Shown here piece by piece: positions 1 to 8,400 of a stretch of DNA of 38,083 nucleotides. The notes beneath the pieces are model-generated. The model did not search any database and was not told the DNA's origin. It saw only the letters and a list, made by a program, of their open reading frames with translations. Source of the DNA: CAZWCE01 sp964632505 (GTDB lineage: Bacteria; Planctomycetota; Planctomycetia; Pirellulales; Thermoguttaceae); assembly GCA_964632505.1 (NCBI GenBank), contig CAZWCE010000028.1, positions 1 through 38,083 of the forward strand, written 5' to 3'. Numbering within the stretch: position 1 is the first letter of the stretch; each line of letters begins with the position of its first letter. The translations under genes were made by a program, and so were the position numbers.

Positions 1-55
1 CGATTTCTAAACCGACACCGACTTTTACCATCCCCCATTCGCTTGTTTGAGGACT
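1..55. repeat. Left arm of terminal inverted repeat
   Basis: These 55 bases are the exact reverse complement of 38026-38080. The match begins at the first base of the window, so the true repeat may be longer on the outside. On the inside both copies stop agreeing after the same GGACT, apart from AGT if a one-base gap is allowed. No reading frame or transposase is attached. It could be the edge of a dispersed repeat or insertion sequence at which the contig broke, or a true terminal repeat; the sequence alone does not decide. Confidence 0.9.
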
Positions 56-344
56 TAGTGTGCGCTGGCCCTGGGGGGAGCTTTCATTTCCGCACGGCCG
101 ACTACCGGAAGGATCGCGTCGACCGTACCGATTATAACGACGAATGTTCCCCGGCTGCAAATCGTCCCGGCCGGTGGAAACGGCCGGTGTTTTCAGGAGG
201 TGGAACGCCAGAGAAGCCGTTCGGCCTTGAGGGACCGAAAATCCCGCTTTTTTTCACGCCGCTCGCCGGGAAAAATCCTATATTGTAAGAAAGTACATTC
301 TTCTTTTTTTGATCCACTCCATCTTTTCAATCGGCAGGGGAACC
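56..344. other. Intergenic region upstream of the diguanylate cyclase gene
   Basis: No convincing gene. It is GC-rich until about 240 and then more AT-rich. A TATATT stretch near 280 and a short AAGAA/TTCTT palindrome near 288-303 may belong to the promoter of the gene starting at 345, but I find no matching -35 box. The open frames here overlap one another on both strands and look like chance frames. Confidence 0.5.
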
Positions 345-2018
345 ATGTTGCAAGATTCATTCGGGATGGAAATGCTCGCGGAGCCGAAATCGTCGAACAT
401 TTTGATCGTCGACGACGATCCCGCCGTATTGAGGTTGCTTTCCCATCTCTTGAAGGAGGACGACTACTTCGTTCGAACCGCCCGCGATGGCGAGGAAGCA
501 CTGGAGCGCATCCTCCGCGACTGCCCCGATGTGGTGATCAGCGACTGGGAAATGCCGAAAATGGATGGACTCGAACTGAGCAAGACCATTCGTCAATTCC
601 ACGACCGAAAAGCCCTGCCTCATTATGTCTACATTCTCCTGCTGACCGCACATACCGGCAAAGACCGGCTGATCAAGGGGCTGGAATCGGGTGCCGACGA
701 TTTCGTGACCAAGTCGGCCGATCTCCGGGAGATGCGCATTGAACTGAGTGCGCGGCTGAAAGCGGCCATCCGAACACGTTCGCTCGAACGGGATCTCGAA
801 AAAGCAGCCCGGGCCGATGCACTGACCGGACTGTTCAATCGGGCGACCTTCTTCGATATGGCCACGATGGAATGGGAACGGTCGGAGCGGTTCGGCCATC
901 CCCTCTCCCTGGCGATGTTCGACTGCGATTTCTTCAAGCGGGTGAACGACCTGCACGGTCATGCCGCAGGCGATGTCGTGCTCGAAGAACTGGCCGCGAT
1001 GGTGCGTGATTCCTGCCGCGACCGAGATATCCTCTGTCGATACGGGGGAGAAGAGTTCTGCGTTTTACTCCCCAAAACCACCGAAGAAGACGCCGGTCAC
1101 TGGGCCGAGCGCATCCGAAAGAAGATCGCCGAGCAAAAAATCTATATCTCCGACGCGGTCGAACTCCAGGTGACCGCCAGTTTCGGCGTTGCTCAGAAAA
1201 CCGACGAGCTGATGGAGATCGACCAGTTGGTCGAACAGGCCGACCAAGCGCTGCTGGCCGCCAAGGAGCTTGGACGCAATCGGACGGTCAGCTACACGGA
1301 AACGATCGCCGAGGACCATCACCTGGAAAACGGCATGAAACTGGAGGAGCAGCTCTTCGACAACATCACCGCCGGCGAGGTGATGTCCCCGATCTTTCAC
1401 TGCATCCACAAGGATGAACCGGTCGCCTCGGTCGTCGACTTCTTCCTCCAGACCCGCGTCGGTTCCCTACCGGTGGTCGACGACGACGGCACGCTCTTCG
1501 GAATCGTCTCGGAACGGAACTTCCTGGGCATGGTGGGCCAGGAACATCGGTGGAACCAGCCGGTCCACGATCTGGTCACCGTCAACGTCATCAGCTACAC
1601 GGCCGACACGCCGATTCGGGCGATCACGGAATTTCTCGGTCGGGTCTCGATTCGGCAGGTCGTCATCGTGGAAAAATCGCGTCCGCTGGGCATGATCAGC
1701 CGGAATTCGCTGCTTCGCTGGCTGAGAAACCGTTGGCTGGCTCTCTCCGGCACGAACAAGAAGATCGCGAACCCCGAGCACGCCGAAGCCCAATACCAGG
1801 CGAATCTCCAAGAGAAAATCAAATTGCTCGCAAGCGATCTGCAGGCCCTGGAACATCGTCTCGATCGCGAAACCCCCGAGTTGGAAGCAGCCATCATCAC
1901 GCAATTGACACGCATCCAGGAACTGGCCGAACAACTCCTGGGACTCTGCACCACCCATCGGGAAATGTCGGACTCTGCCGATTCCCCTTCGTGGGACCAT
2001 ATCAGCGGGATTCGATAG
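345..2018 (+). CDS. Response regulator diguanylate cyclase with CBS pair (REC-GGDEF-CBS-CBS)
   Basis: Predicted 557-residue cytoplasmic enzyme that makes cyclic di-GMP from two GTP under phosphorelay control. The receiver domain spans about 18-140, with acidic pocket DDD at 23-25, phosphoacceptor D67 in SDWEMP, T101 and K123. The GGDEF domain spans about 155-315 with active-site signature GGEEF at 234-238, and RDRD five residues before it fits the RxxD product-inhibition site. Two CBS motifs follow at about 342-465 and may bind a nucleotide. The tail (about 475-540) is rich in charged and hydrophobic residues and probably forms a coiled coil. I chose ATG 345 because AGGGG lies just upstream; a TTG at 309 in the same frame has no such support. 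No partner histidine kinase gene is adjacent, so the input signal is unknown. Family assignment is firm; the role of the CBS pair is inference. Confidence 0.93.
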   Translation: MLQDSFGMEMLAEPKSSNILIVDDDPAVLRLLSHLLKEDDYFVRTARDGEEALERILRDCPDVVISDWEMPKMDGLELSKTIRQFHDRKALPHYVYILLLTAHTGKDRLIKGLESGADDFVTKSADLREMRIELSARLKAAIRTRSLERDLEKAARADALTGLFNRATFFDMATMEWERSERFGHPLSLAMFDCDFFKRVNDLHGHAAGDVVLEELAAMVRDSCRDRDILCRYGGEEFCVLLPKTTEEDAGHWAERIRKKIAEQKIYISDAVELQVTASFGVAQKTDELMEIDQLVEQADQALLAAKELGRNRTVSYTETIAEDHHLENGMKLEEQLFDNITAGEVMSPIFHCIHKDEPVASVVDFFLQTRVGSLPVVDDDGTLFGIVSERNFLGMVGQEHRWNQPVHDLVTVNVISYTADTPIRAITEFLGRVSIRQVVIVEKSRPLGMISRNSLLRWLRNRWLALSGTNKKIANPEHAEAQYQANLQEKIKLLASDLQALEHRLDRETPELEAAIITQLTRIQELAEQLLGLCTTHREMSDSADSPSWDHISGIR

Positions 2019-2676
2019 TCCTCCAAAACACGATGGATTCGGCTGAGCTTCGCCACCATGCCGGCAAAAGATGCGATCAAGCAACGACGCTTGCAAAAAG
2101 CCGCAAACTCTTGATGCAAAAACACTTAAGTATTTATTAATTCCAGCAATCCAAAGGGGGGGTTCGGGAAAATCGACTCGGATGCAATGATTGCACAACC
2201 GCAAAAAAGGATTCCGACCGTAATCTCCACCAACAAACAAAAATATTGGTTCCTCGAAATATATTGACATATCTGCTTTTCCTTTTTCGATTTCTCTAAA
2301 TTATTGTTTGCAAATTGTTTTCGCACTAGGTAAAATCCATAATTAGATGGTTTGGTTATACTTTTTCGGCGTATCGGCGTAGGAATGTGGAGTGTCGAGC
2401 CCTTCATTATTGCTATCGACAGACTTGAATGTTGCTGTCGTTTTTCCAGCAAATCGGGTCACCTCACCTTTTGTCGTGGAAACGTGCGCAGGAATTCCAC
2501 CGTGACCCCCTTGCACGTCTTGATGGACACGAAGCCCTTTTCCTTCGGAGGATGTATCGCAGGTTTTTTCTGCGTCGCTTTTCAGTGATCCGTTAGGTGC
2601 CGTGTGGATCGAAGCTTCGGCATACGAATTCAAATCCAGCTTTTTTCACTTTGAATCAGTTCAGGGAGCCTATCAC
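2019..2676. other. Intergenic region before the DUF1559 gene
   Basis: About 660 bases with an AT-rich core (about 2120-2360). A TTGACA at 2264-2269 lacks a -10 box at usual spacing, and a TATACT at 2357-2362 lacks a -35, so I cannot place the promoter; the second would give a leader of about 310 bases. A 7-base inverted repeat, ATTCAAA at 2628-2634 and TTTGAAT at 2650-2656, sits just before the ribosome binding site. A 96-codon minus-strand frame (2343-2633) has no recognisable motif and I do not call it. Confidence 0.5.
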
Positions 2677-3747
2677 ATGAAACGTTTTAAGCAATCCGGT
2701 TTTACGCTGGTGGAATTGCTGGTGGTGATCGCCATCATCGGCATTCTCATCGCTTTGCTTCTTCCAGCCGTCCAGGCAGCTCGCGAGGCGGCCCGTCGCA
2801 TGCAGTGTACCAATCATCTCAAGCAATTGGGGCTCGCGCTGCACAATTACCACGACACCCACAATACCTTCCCGCCGCGCAAGCAGGGGACCAATGGCCC
2901 GGGAAGACACCCCCGCGTCGACCATAACTATGGGCGAGCCAGTGCGTTCATCGCCCTTTTGCCGTTCTTCGAACAAACGGCTTTGTACCAGACGATCAAA
3001 GAAGGTGCGCCGAACCACAGTCCTCCGATCCCTCCCTGGGGTCCTGCTCCTTGGTACGGTGGATGGCCAGCTTGGGAAGAGGCGCCCGCCAGCATTCTCT
3101 GTCCCTCCGGAGATTACGCCGGTAATCGGCGAGACGTGACCAACTATAACTTCTCCGTCGGCGATACCGTGGATAATAATCGTGATGCGCGTCAGGTACG
3201 CGGCATGTTCGCCAACATCGTCGGCACCAAGATGGGCGACATCACCGATGGAACCAGCAACACGATCGCGATGAGCGAGCACCTGATCACGGATTTTGGC
3301 CTCGGATCTCGTGGGAATCAGCAGATCCCCGTCGAATCAGGAACAGCGACGCGGCTGGGAAGTGGTCGGCTCGTCGCCGTACCGGCTGTGTGCCTCGGTC
3401 AAGTCTCCGGTCAATACTATATCAACAGTAATGTTGTCAAGGGAAGACGAGGCCACGATTGGAAAGATGGTCAGATAGGAAAAGTCGGATTCACCACCAT
3501 CATCCCGCCCAATGGTCCGTCTTGCATCGAGAGCGACAATCCCAATGGCGATGGGACGAACACGCTGATGCCTCCCACCAGCAATCACCCCGGCGGGGTC
3601 AACGGTCTCCGGGCCGACGGATCGGTGCATTTCGTCAGCGAGACGATCAACACCGGCAATCTCGGTGCCTCGACGGTCTCTTCCGGCCCGAGCCCCTACG
3701 GCGTTTGGGGTGCCCTCGGCAGCAAAAACGGAAGTGAAGCGTACTGA
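2677..3747 (+). CDS. DUF1559 pilin-like secreted protein
   Basis: Predicted 356-residue protein of the large planctomycete DUF1559 family: an N-terminal type IV pilin-like signal and a C-terminal domain. Residues 1-8 end in glycine before FTLVE, the prepilin peptidase site with the conserved glutamate at mature position 5. A hydrophobic helix (about 14-35) leads into PAVQAAREAARR. Near the C-terminus is the family hallmark H-x9-DG (HPGGVNGLRADG), followed by SVHFV. The protein is probably processed by a prepilin peptidase and displayed at the cell surface; the function of the family is not established. Start ATG 2677 follows CAGGGAG; an upstream GTG at 2602 would add 25 residues in front of the signal and is unlikely. 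A terminator follows at 3856-3888 and a lipoprotein gene after that, a common pairing for this family. Confidence 0.93.
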   Translation: MKRFKQSGFTLVELLVVIAIIGILIALLLPAVQAAREAARRMQCTNHLKQLGLALHNYHDTHNTFPPRKQGTNGPGRHPRVDHNYGRASAFIALLPFFEQTALYQTIKEGAPNHSPPIPPWGPAPWYGGWPAWEEAPASILCPSGDYAGNRRDVTNYNFSVGDTVDNNRDARQVRGMFANIVGTKMGDITDGTSNTIAMSEHLITDFGLGSRGNQQIPVESGTATRLGSGRLVAVPAVCLGQVSGQYYINSNVVKGRRGHDWKDGQIGKVGFTTIIPPNGPSCIESDNPNGDGTNTLMPPTSNHPGGVNGLRADGSVHFVSETINTGNLGASTVSSGPSPYGVWGALGSKNGSEAY

Positions 3748-3855
3748 TCCGCCACTGTGCGGTTCCTCGAATCCGCGCGGCGATGATCACTCCCAAAAAT
3801 CAATCGGAGTCGACATCGCCCGCGACTTTTCTCATGACTCGTGAATGGTCGACTT

Positions 3856-3888
3856 GGCCGTGGGGCCTTCCGTTCCCGCGGCCTTTTT
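3856..3888 (+). terminator. Rho-independent terminator after DUF1559 gene
   Basis: A 9-base stem, 3856-3864 (GGCCGTGGG) with 3875-3883 (CCCGCGGCC, one G-T pair), a 10-base loop and TTTTT at 3884-3888. It separates the DUF1559 gene from the lipoprotein gene, so the two are probably transcribed separately or with attenuation. Confidence 0.8.
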
Positions 3889-3946
3889 CGTTTCCACGTG
3901 CAAATTGGATGGGTGTTTATCATTCTGAATCGAAGGAGTTCCGGGT

Positions 3947-4402
3947 ATGAATAAGACGATCGTTTCCTGTTTCGCTCTCCTGATGCTGGCAAATCTCCTC
4001 GCCGGGTGCGGTCCCGAGAAGCCTCAAAACGAGGCGACCGTGACCGGAAAAGTCACCTACAACGGCCAGCCCGTCGAAAATGCGACGGTCCTTTTCCAAA
4101 CAGACGACTTCTCCTACACCGCCGCCGGGGGAACCGATGCCGAGGGGGTGTACACTCTCTCCGACGGCACCGCCTCGGGCTGCAAACCGGGCGAGTACGT
4201 CGTGACCATCTCGAAAACCGAAACAACGTCCGAAGGAGAACATGTCTCCGAAGATGATCCCGCGTACGGGGATCCCGGAAGCACCCCGAAGGTGACGACG
4301 ACGCATCTGCTTCCTGAAAAATACGCTGATCCGCTATCCACGGACCTGAAAGCCACCGTCCAGGCCGGCGAAAACACCATCGACTTCACTCTGGAAGACT
4401 GA
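3947..4402 (+). CDS. Small lipoprotein with transthyretin/carboxypeptidase-regulatory-like fold
   Basis: Predicted 151-residue lipoprotein. The signal peptide ends in the lipobox LLAGC with the lipidated cysteine at 21. The rest matches the planctomycete pattern of a small beta-sandwich domain: TVTGKVTYNGQPVENATVLF at about 31-50, then a GTDAEGVYTLSDG turn and a GEYVVTISK strand. Proteins of this type commonly sit next to DUF1559 genes, as here, and are presumed to act at the surface, but no biochemical role is established. The start at 3947 has a good GAAGGAG ribosome site upstream. A strong terminator (4435-4463) closes the unit. The fold is recognised from the motif order; the function is unknown. 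Confidence 0.88.
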   Translation: MNKTIVSCFALLMLANLLAGCGPEKPQNEATVTGKVTYNGQPVENATVLFQTDDFSYTAAGGTDAEGVYTLSDGTASGCKPGEYVVTISKTETTSEGEHVSEDDPAYGDPGSTPKVTTTHLLPEKYADPLSTDLKATVQAGENTIDFTLED

Positions 4403-4434
4403 ACAAGCGGCGTCGGAGTTCCGATCACTTAAAC

Positions 4435-4463
4435 GGACCCGGTCTCGGCCGGGTCCTTTTTTT
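4435..4463 (+). terminator. Rho-independent terminator after lipoprotein gene
   Basis: Perfect 8-base stem, GGACCCGG (4435-4442) with CCGGGTCC (4449-4456), 6-base loop and seven T at 4457-4463. Confidence 0.93.
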
Positions 4464-4525
4464 GTTCCCTCTTTACCTTTCCAATGTGATTCTCTTCTCT
4501 CGTCTTCCATCGCCTCAGGCGAGAC

Positions 4526-4555
4526 TTGCATTCCGTTTCCCCAAGACGGTATACT
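4526..4555 (+). promoter_or_regulatory. Candidate sigma-70 promoter for symporter operon
   Basis: TTGCAT (4526-4531), an 18-base spacer and TATACT (4550-4555). It lies about 55 bases before the symporter start and downstream of the preceding terminator, which makes the position sensible. Confidence 0.5.
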
Positions 4556-4609
4556 CTCCTCCAGCACGCCGATGTCCGGCGCCCCTTGAAAACGGAGGAA
4601 TTCTGACTG

Positions 4610-6361
4610 ATGCAAGCTCCCAGCCATTTCACTTTGCTCGACTGGATCGTCCTTTCGGCCTATTTCGCCGTGACGCTCTCGATCGGCTTCTATTTCTATC
4701 GCAAGACCCGAACGCCGGAAGGATACACCGCCGCCAACCGCTCTCTGCCCGGTTGGGTCTGCGGGCTGTCGATCTTCGCCACGTTCCTCAGCAGCATCAG
4801 CTATCTGGCATTGCCCGGCAAGTCGTTCGCCGACAACTGGAACCCGTTCGTGTTCTCACTCACGCTTCCACTGGTCACGTGGGTGGCCGTGCGATACTTC
4901 CTTCCGTACTACCGCAATCGCGGTGAAGTTTCCGCCTACGCCGCCCTGGAGAACCGCTTCGGGCTGTGGGCCCGCATCTACGCGAGTATCTTCTACCTCC
5001 TCACGCAGATCGCGCGGATCGGCATGGTCATGTACTTGATGGCGCTGCCGATGCAGGTCATCTTCGGATGGAACATCTACACGATCCTGATCGTCACGGG
5101 CATCTTCGTCACCTTCTACTCTTTCGTCGGCGGTATTCTGGCGGTCATTTGGACCGATGCGATCCAGGCGATCGTCCTCATGGCCGGGGCGGTGATCTGT
5201 CTGATTCTCATGCTCGCGACGATGCCCATCTCGCCGATCGAGGCGTTCGGCATCGCCGCCGAGGAGGGGAAGTTCAGCCTCGGCCCACCGGGAGTCTCCT
5301 TCGAGGGAGGTGTCGTCTCGCTCGACTTCACCGCCGCGACCGTGCTGGTGGTGCTGCTTTACGGGACGGTCATCAATCTGCAGAATTTCGGCATCGACCA
5401 AAGCTATGTACAAAGATACATAGCTTCGAAGAGCGACCGGGAGGCACGTCGGAGCCTCTGGCTCGGAGGACTGCTTTACGTGCCGGTCAGCGCCCTTTTC
5501 TTCCTCATCGGGACGACGCTCTACGCCTACTACGTGACCGCCCAGCCGACCGCGACGAGCGTCGATGCCGAGACAACGGTCGCCTACGAAGAGATGACCG
5601 ACCTCCGGCAGGTCCGCATGACCGTTGCCCGGCAGCGGTTACTGCAACAGGGGCTCGCGCCGGAGTCGCCGGAATTCGCGTCTCGGCAAAGAGAGGTCGC
5701 CCGAGACCTCTCGCTCGAGAGGATCGGCGATCGCGTCTTTCCACATTTCATCGCCGCTCATTTGCCGCCGGGATTCACCGGGCTACTGGTTGCCGCCGTG
5801 TTCGCTGCCGCGATGAGCACCATCTCCACGAGCCTGAACTCATCGGCCACGCTGGTGATGAGCGATTACTATCGTCGTTTCATTCACCCCACTGCGAGTG
5901 AGAAGGCCTCGATGGCGGTGCTCTACCTCGCGACGATCGCCTGGGGTGTTCTCGGCACCGGTCTGGCCCTGCTGCTGGTCCGCGTGACCGAAAGCGCCCT
6001 GGATATCTGGTGGAAACTCGCCGGCATCTTCGGCGGAGGGATCACCGGTCTATTCCTTCTAGGCATGATCAGCCGCCGGGCGAAAAACGCCGCTGCGGTG
6101 ACCGGGGTGCTGCTCGGGCTGGCGGCGGTCGGCTGGCTGACGATGCCGTTTATGATCGAAAAGATGACTCAATTCCCCGAATCGAGCGGCGTGCATCGTT
6201 TGGGGGAGACGTGGCATCGGTCGTTGCTGTCGTGGCTCAGCCCCCTCGATGCCTTCATGATTCCGGTCGTCGGTTGCCTGACGATTCTACTGGTCGGCCT
6301 CTTGATCAGTCGCTTCGGGCGACGCGAACGAAACGAACCCCCTTCGGAAGAAATCTCTTGA
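4610..6361 (+). CDS. Sodium:solute symporter (SSS family)
   Basis: Predicted 583-residue inner-membrane transporter of the SSS family (SGLT/PutP-like), which couples Na+ entry to uptake of sugars, amino acids or organic acids. Many hydrophobic helices run the full length. Family features are the N-terminal LLDWIVLSAYFAVTLSIGF helix, the SIFATFLSSISYLALPGKSF segment, GGILAVIWTDAIQ (about 174-186) and AAAMSTISTSLNSSATLVMSD (about 399-419). Unusually, a charged stretch of about 60 residues (roughly 311-372, rich in R, E, Q and A) is inserted between hydrophobic helices where relatives I know have a short loop. The start has GGAGG upstream. The FG-GAP gene begins 18 bases after the stop, so the two form an operon. 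The substrate cannot be read from the sequence; the carbohydrate-flavoured surroundings suggest a sugar or sugar acid. Confidence 0.92.
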   Translation: MQAPSHFTLLDWIVLSAYFAVTLSIGFYFYRKTRTPEGYTAANRSLPGWVCGLSIFATFLSSISYLALPGKSFADNWNPFVFSLTLPLVTWVAVRYFLPYYRNRGEVSAYAALENRFGLWARIYASIFYLLTQIARIGMVMYLMALPMQVIFGWNIYTILIVTGIFVTFYSFVGGILAVIWTDAIQAIVLMAGAVICLILMLATMPISPIEAFGIAAEEGKFSLGPPGVSFEGGVVSLDFTAATVLVVLLYGTVINLQNFGIDQSYVQRYIASKSDREARRSLWLGGLLYVPVSALFFLIGTTLYAYYVTAQPTATSVDAETTVAYEEMTDLRQVRMTVARQRLLQQGLAPESPEFASRQREVARDLSLERIGDRVFPHFIAAHLPPGFTGLLVAAVFAAAMSTISTSLNSSATLVMSDYYRRFIHPTASEKASMAVLYLATIAWGVLGTGLALLLVRVTESALDIWWKLAGIFGGGITGLFLLGMISRRAKNAAAVTGVLLGLAAVGWLTMPFMIEKMTQFPESSGVHRLGETWHRSLLSWLSPLDAFMIPVVGCLTILLVGLLISRFGRRERNEPPSEEIS

Positions 6362-6379
6362 ACGAAAGGATACACCAAA

Positions 6380-8314
6380 ATGCAAGGTTTTCGAATAAAT
6401 CGGATTGCATGTACATTACTCGCTGGAGCATTCATGTTATCCTCATCGATTTCCGCCGACGAGGATGATCTGAAGCGACTCCAATACCACCGGGCCGACT
6501 TGGCGGTCGATCTCGGCGTGGGGCTCTGGGCCTGGCCGATGCCGATGGATTTCGATTCCGACGGCGACCTCGACTTGGTCGTTTCGTGTCCCGACGTGCC
6601 GTACAACGGCATCTACCTGTTCGAAAACCCCGGCGGGGAGGAAAAGATGCCGGTCTTCCGAGCCCCCAAGCGTTTGGGGCCGGCGCTGCGGAACTGCCAG
6701 GTCTCCTACGTCGACGGACGACCGCGCGTCCTGACACCCGCGGGAGAGTATGTCGACTTCCTCGGCGACTCCTTCGAGAAGACGCAACCCATCGGGGCGA
6801 AGCCTTGGAAAATCGGCAGCGGCCGGACTCGGGCCAAGCAGTGGAAATATGTCGACTACGAGGGAGACGGAGATCTCGATCTGATTTTCGGCGTCGGCTA
6901 CTGGGGCGATTACGGCTGGGACGATGCCTTCGATGATCAAGGGAATTGGACCCGAGGACCGTTGCACGGTTACGTCTATCTCATCGAAAATGTGGGAACG
7001 TCGAAAAATCCCGAGTACGCCGACCACGTCCCGGTCACCGCCGGCGGCGAGCCGATCGATGTCTACGGCATGCCTTCGCCCAATTTCGCCGACTTCGACG
7101 GCGACGGCGATCTCGATCTGATCTGCGGTGAATTCCTAGACGGTTTCACTTACTTTCGGAATGAGGGAACCCGGAGCGAGCCGGAATATGCCGCGGGGGT
7201 CCGTCTGCTCTGTGACGGGGAGCCGATCACGATGAATGTTCAAATGATCACTCCCACCGCACTTGATTGGGACCGCGACGGCGATGTCGACCTGGTCGTG
7301 GGCGATGAGGACGGCCGGGTGGCTCTGGTCGAAAACACCGGGAAGATCGCCAATCGGCTGCCGCTCTTCTTGCCGCCGAACTACTTCCAGCAAGAGGCCG
7401 CGGATCTAAAATTCGGCGCGCTGGTCACGCCGGTCGGTTTCGACTGGGACGACGACGGGGACGATGATTTGGTCTGCGGCAACACCGCCGGGCACATCGC
7501 CTGGTTGGAGAACCTCGGGGGCAACCCACCTCGCTGGGAGCCGCCACGATTGCTGAAGGCGGGCGGCGAGATTCTCCGCATCCAGGCCGGTCCGCGCGGT
7601 TCCATTCAAGGGCCCTGCGAGGCAAAATGGGGATACACGACGCTGAGCATCGCCGACTGGGATGGCGATCAACTGCCCGACTTGGTCGTCAATTCCATCT
7701 GGGGAAAGGTCGTCTGGTACCGTAACCTCGGCACGCGGAACAAGCCGCGATTCGAAGCGGCCCGCCCCGTCCGGGTCGATTGGAACGGCATTCCTCCCAA
7801 GCCGGAGTGGAACTGGTGGGATCCCGCCCCAAACGAACTGGCGACCCAGTGGCGGACCACCCCCGTGGCGACCGATTGGAACGAAGACGGTCTCTGCGAT
7901 CTGATCATGCTCGATCACGAGGGCTATCTCGCCTTCTTCGAGCGTATCGAAAAAGCGGGCAAGCGCATTCTCCTGCCGGGCAAGCGCATCTTCGTCGATG
8001 CCGAGGGCCATCCTCTGCGACTGAATCCCCGAGAGGCAGGAAAAAGCGGGCGACGAAAGCTCTGCCTGGTCGACTTCGATCGCGACGGGAAAATCGATCT
8101 GCTGGCGAATTCCAAGAATGCCGACTTCTTCAAAAACATGGGAGAGAAGGACGGCAAGATCATCCTGGCCAACCAAGGGCCGGTAGCGGAACGGAAACTG
8201 GCCGGTCACACGACCAGCCCCACGACCGTCGACTTCGACCGAAACGGCATTCCCGATTTGGTCATCGGCGCCGAAGACGGCCGGTTCTACTTCATGGAAA
8301 ATCCGAACGAGTAA
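6380..8314 (+). CDS. Secreted FG-GAP/VCBS repeat protein
   Basis: Predicted 644-residue exported protein. A signal peptide (about 1-26, ending SISA before DEDD) leads into a repeat array likely to fold as a beta-propeller. At least nine copies of an Asp-rich calcium-binding motif are visible, for example DFDSDGDLDLVV, DYEGDGDLDLIF, DFDGDGDLDLIC, DWDRDGDVDLVVG, DWDDDGDDDLVCG and DFDRNGIPDLVIG; later copies are more degenerate (DWDGDQLPDL, DWNEDGLCDL). Many are followed by a FxENxG-type strand (LFENPGG, LIENVGT). There is no obvious catalytic domain, so it is probably a binding or structural protein at the surface or in the periplasm. Start 6380 has AAAGGA upstream. It is the second gene of the symporter operon, which suggests handling of the same compound, but that is inference. 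Confidence 0.9.
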   Translation: MQGFRINRIACTLLAGAFMLSSSISADEDDLKRLQYHRADLAVDLGVGLWAWPMPMDFDSDGDLDLVVSCPDVPYNGIYLFENPGGEEKMPVFRAPKRLGPALRNCQVSYVDGRPRVLTPAGEYVDFLGDSFEKTQPIGAKPWKIGSGRTRAKQWKYVDYEGDGDLDLIFGVGYWGDYGWDDAFDDQGNWTRGPLHGYVYLIENVGTSKNPEYADHVPVTAGGEPIDVYGMPSPNFADFDGDGDLDLICGEFLDGFTYFRNEGTRSEPEYAAGVRLLCDGEPITMNVQMITPTALDWDRDGDVDLVVGDEDGRVALVENTGKIANRLPLFLPPNYFQQEAADLKFGALVTPVGFDWDDDGDDDLVCGNTAGHIAWLENLGGNPPRWEPPRLLKAGGEILRIQAGPRGSIQGPCEAKWGYTTLSIADWDGDQLPDLVVNSIWGKVVWYRNLGTRNKPRFEAARPVRVDWNGIPPKPEWNWWDPAPNELATQWRTTPVATDWNEDGLCDLIMLDHEGYLAFFERIEKAGKRILLPGKRIFVDAEGHPLRLNPREAGKSGRRKLCLVDFDRDGKIDLLANSKNADFFKNMGEKDGKIILANQGPVAERKLAGHTTSPTTVDFDRNGIPDLVIGAEDGRFYFMENPNE

Positions 8315-8329
8315 ATCGTATCGCTCCAT

Positions 8330-8374
8330 AAAAAAAGCCGCTCCGGGGGAAATTCCACTCCGGGGCGGCGTTTT
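8330..8374. terminator. Bidirectional terminator between convergent genes
   Basis: A 10-base stem, 8337-8346 with 8360-8369 (one G-T pair), flanked by an A run on the left (8330-8336) and TTTT on the right (8371-8374). It can serve both the FG-GAP gene and the minus-strand DUF1080 gene. Confidence 0.85.
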
Positions 8375-8400
8375 GGGATCGGGATTTCAAGCTCGCCGAA

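Noticed and set aside
2264..2269. Perfect TTGACA as a -35 box for the DUF1559 gene
   Set aside because: No -10-like hexamer lies 16-18 bases downstream; the nearest, TAAATT at 2297, is 27 bases away.
2343..2633. 96-codon minus-strand frame before the DUF1559 gene
   Set aside because: No motif, no good ribosome site, and it overlaps the likely promoter and leader of the DUF1559 gene.
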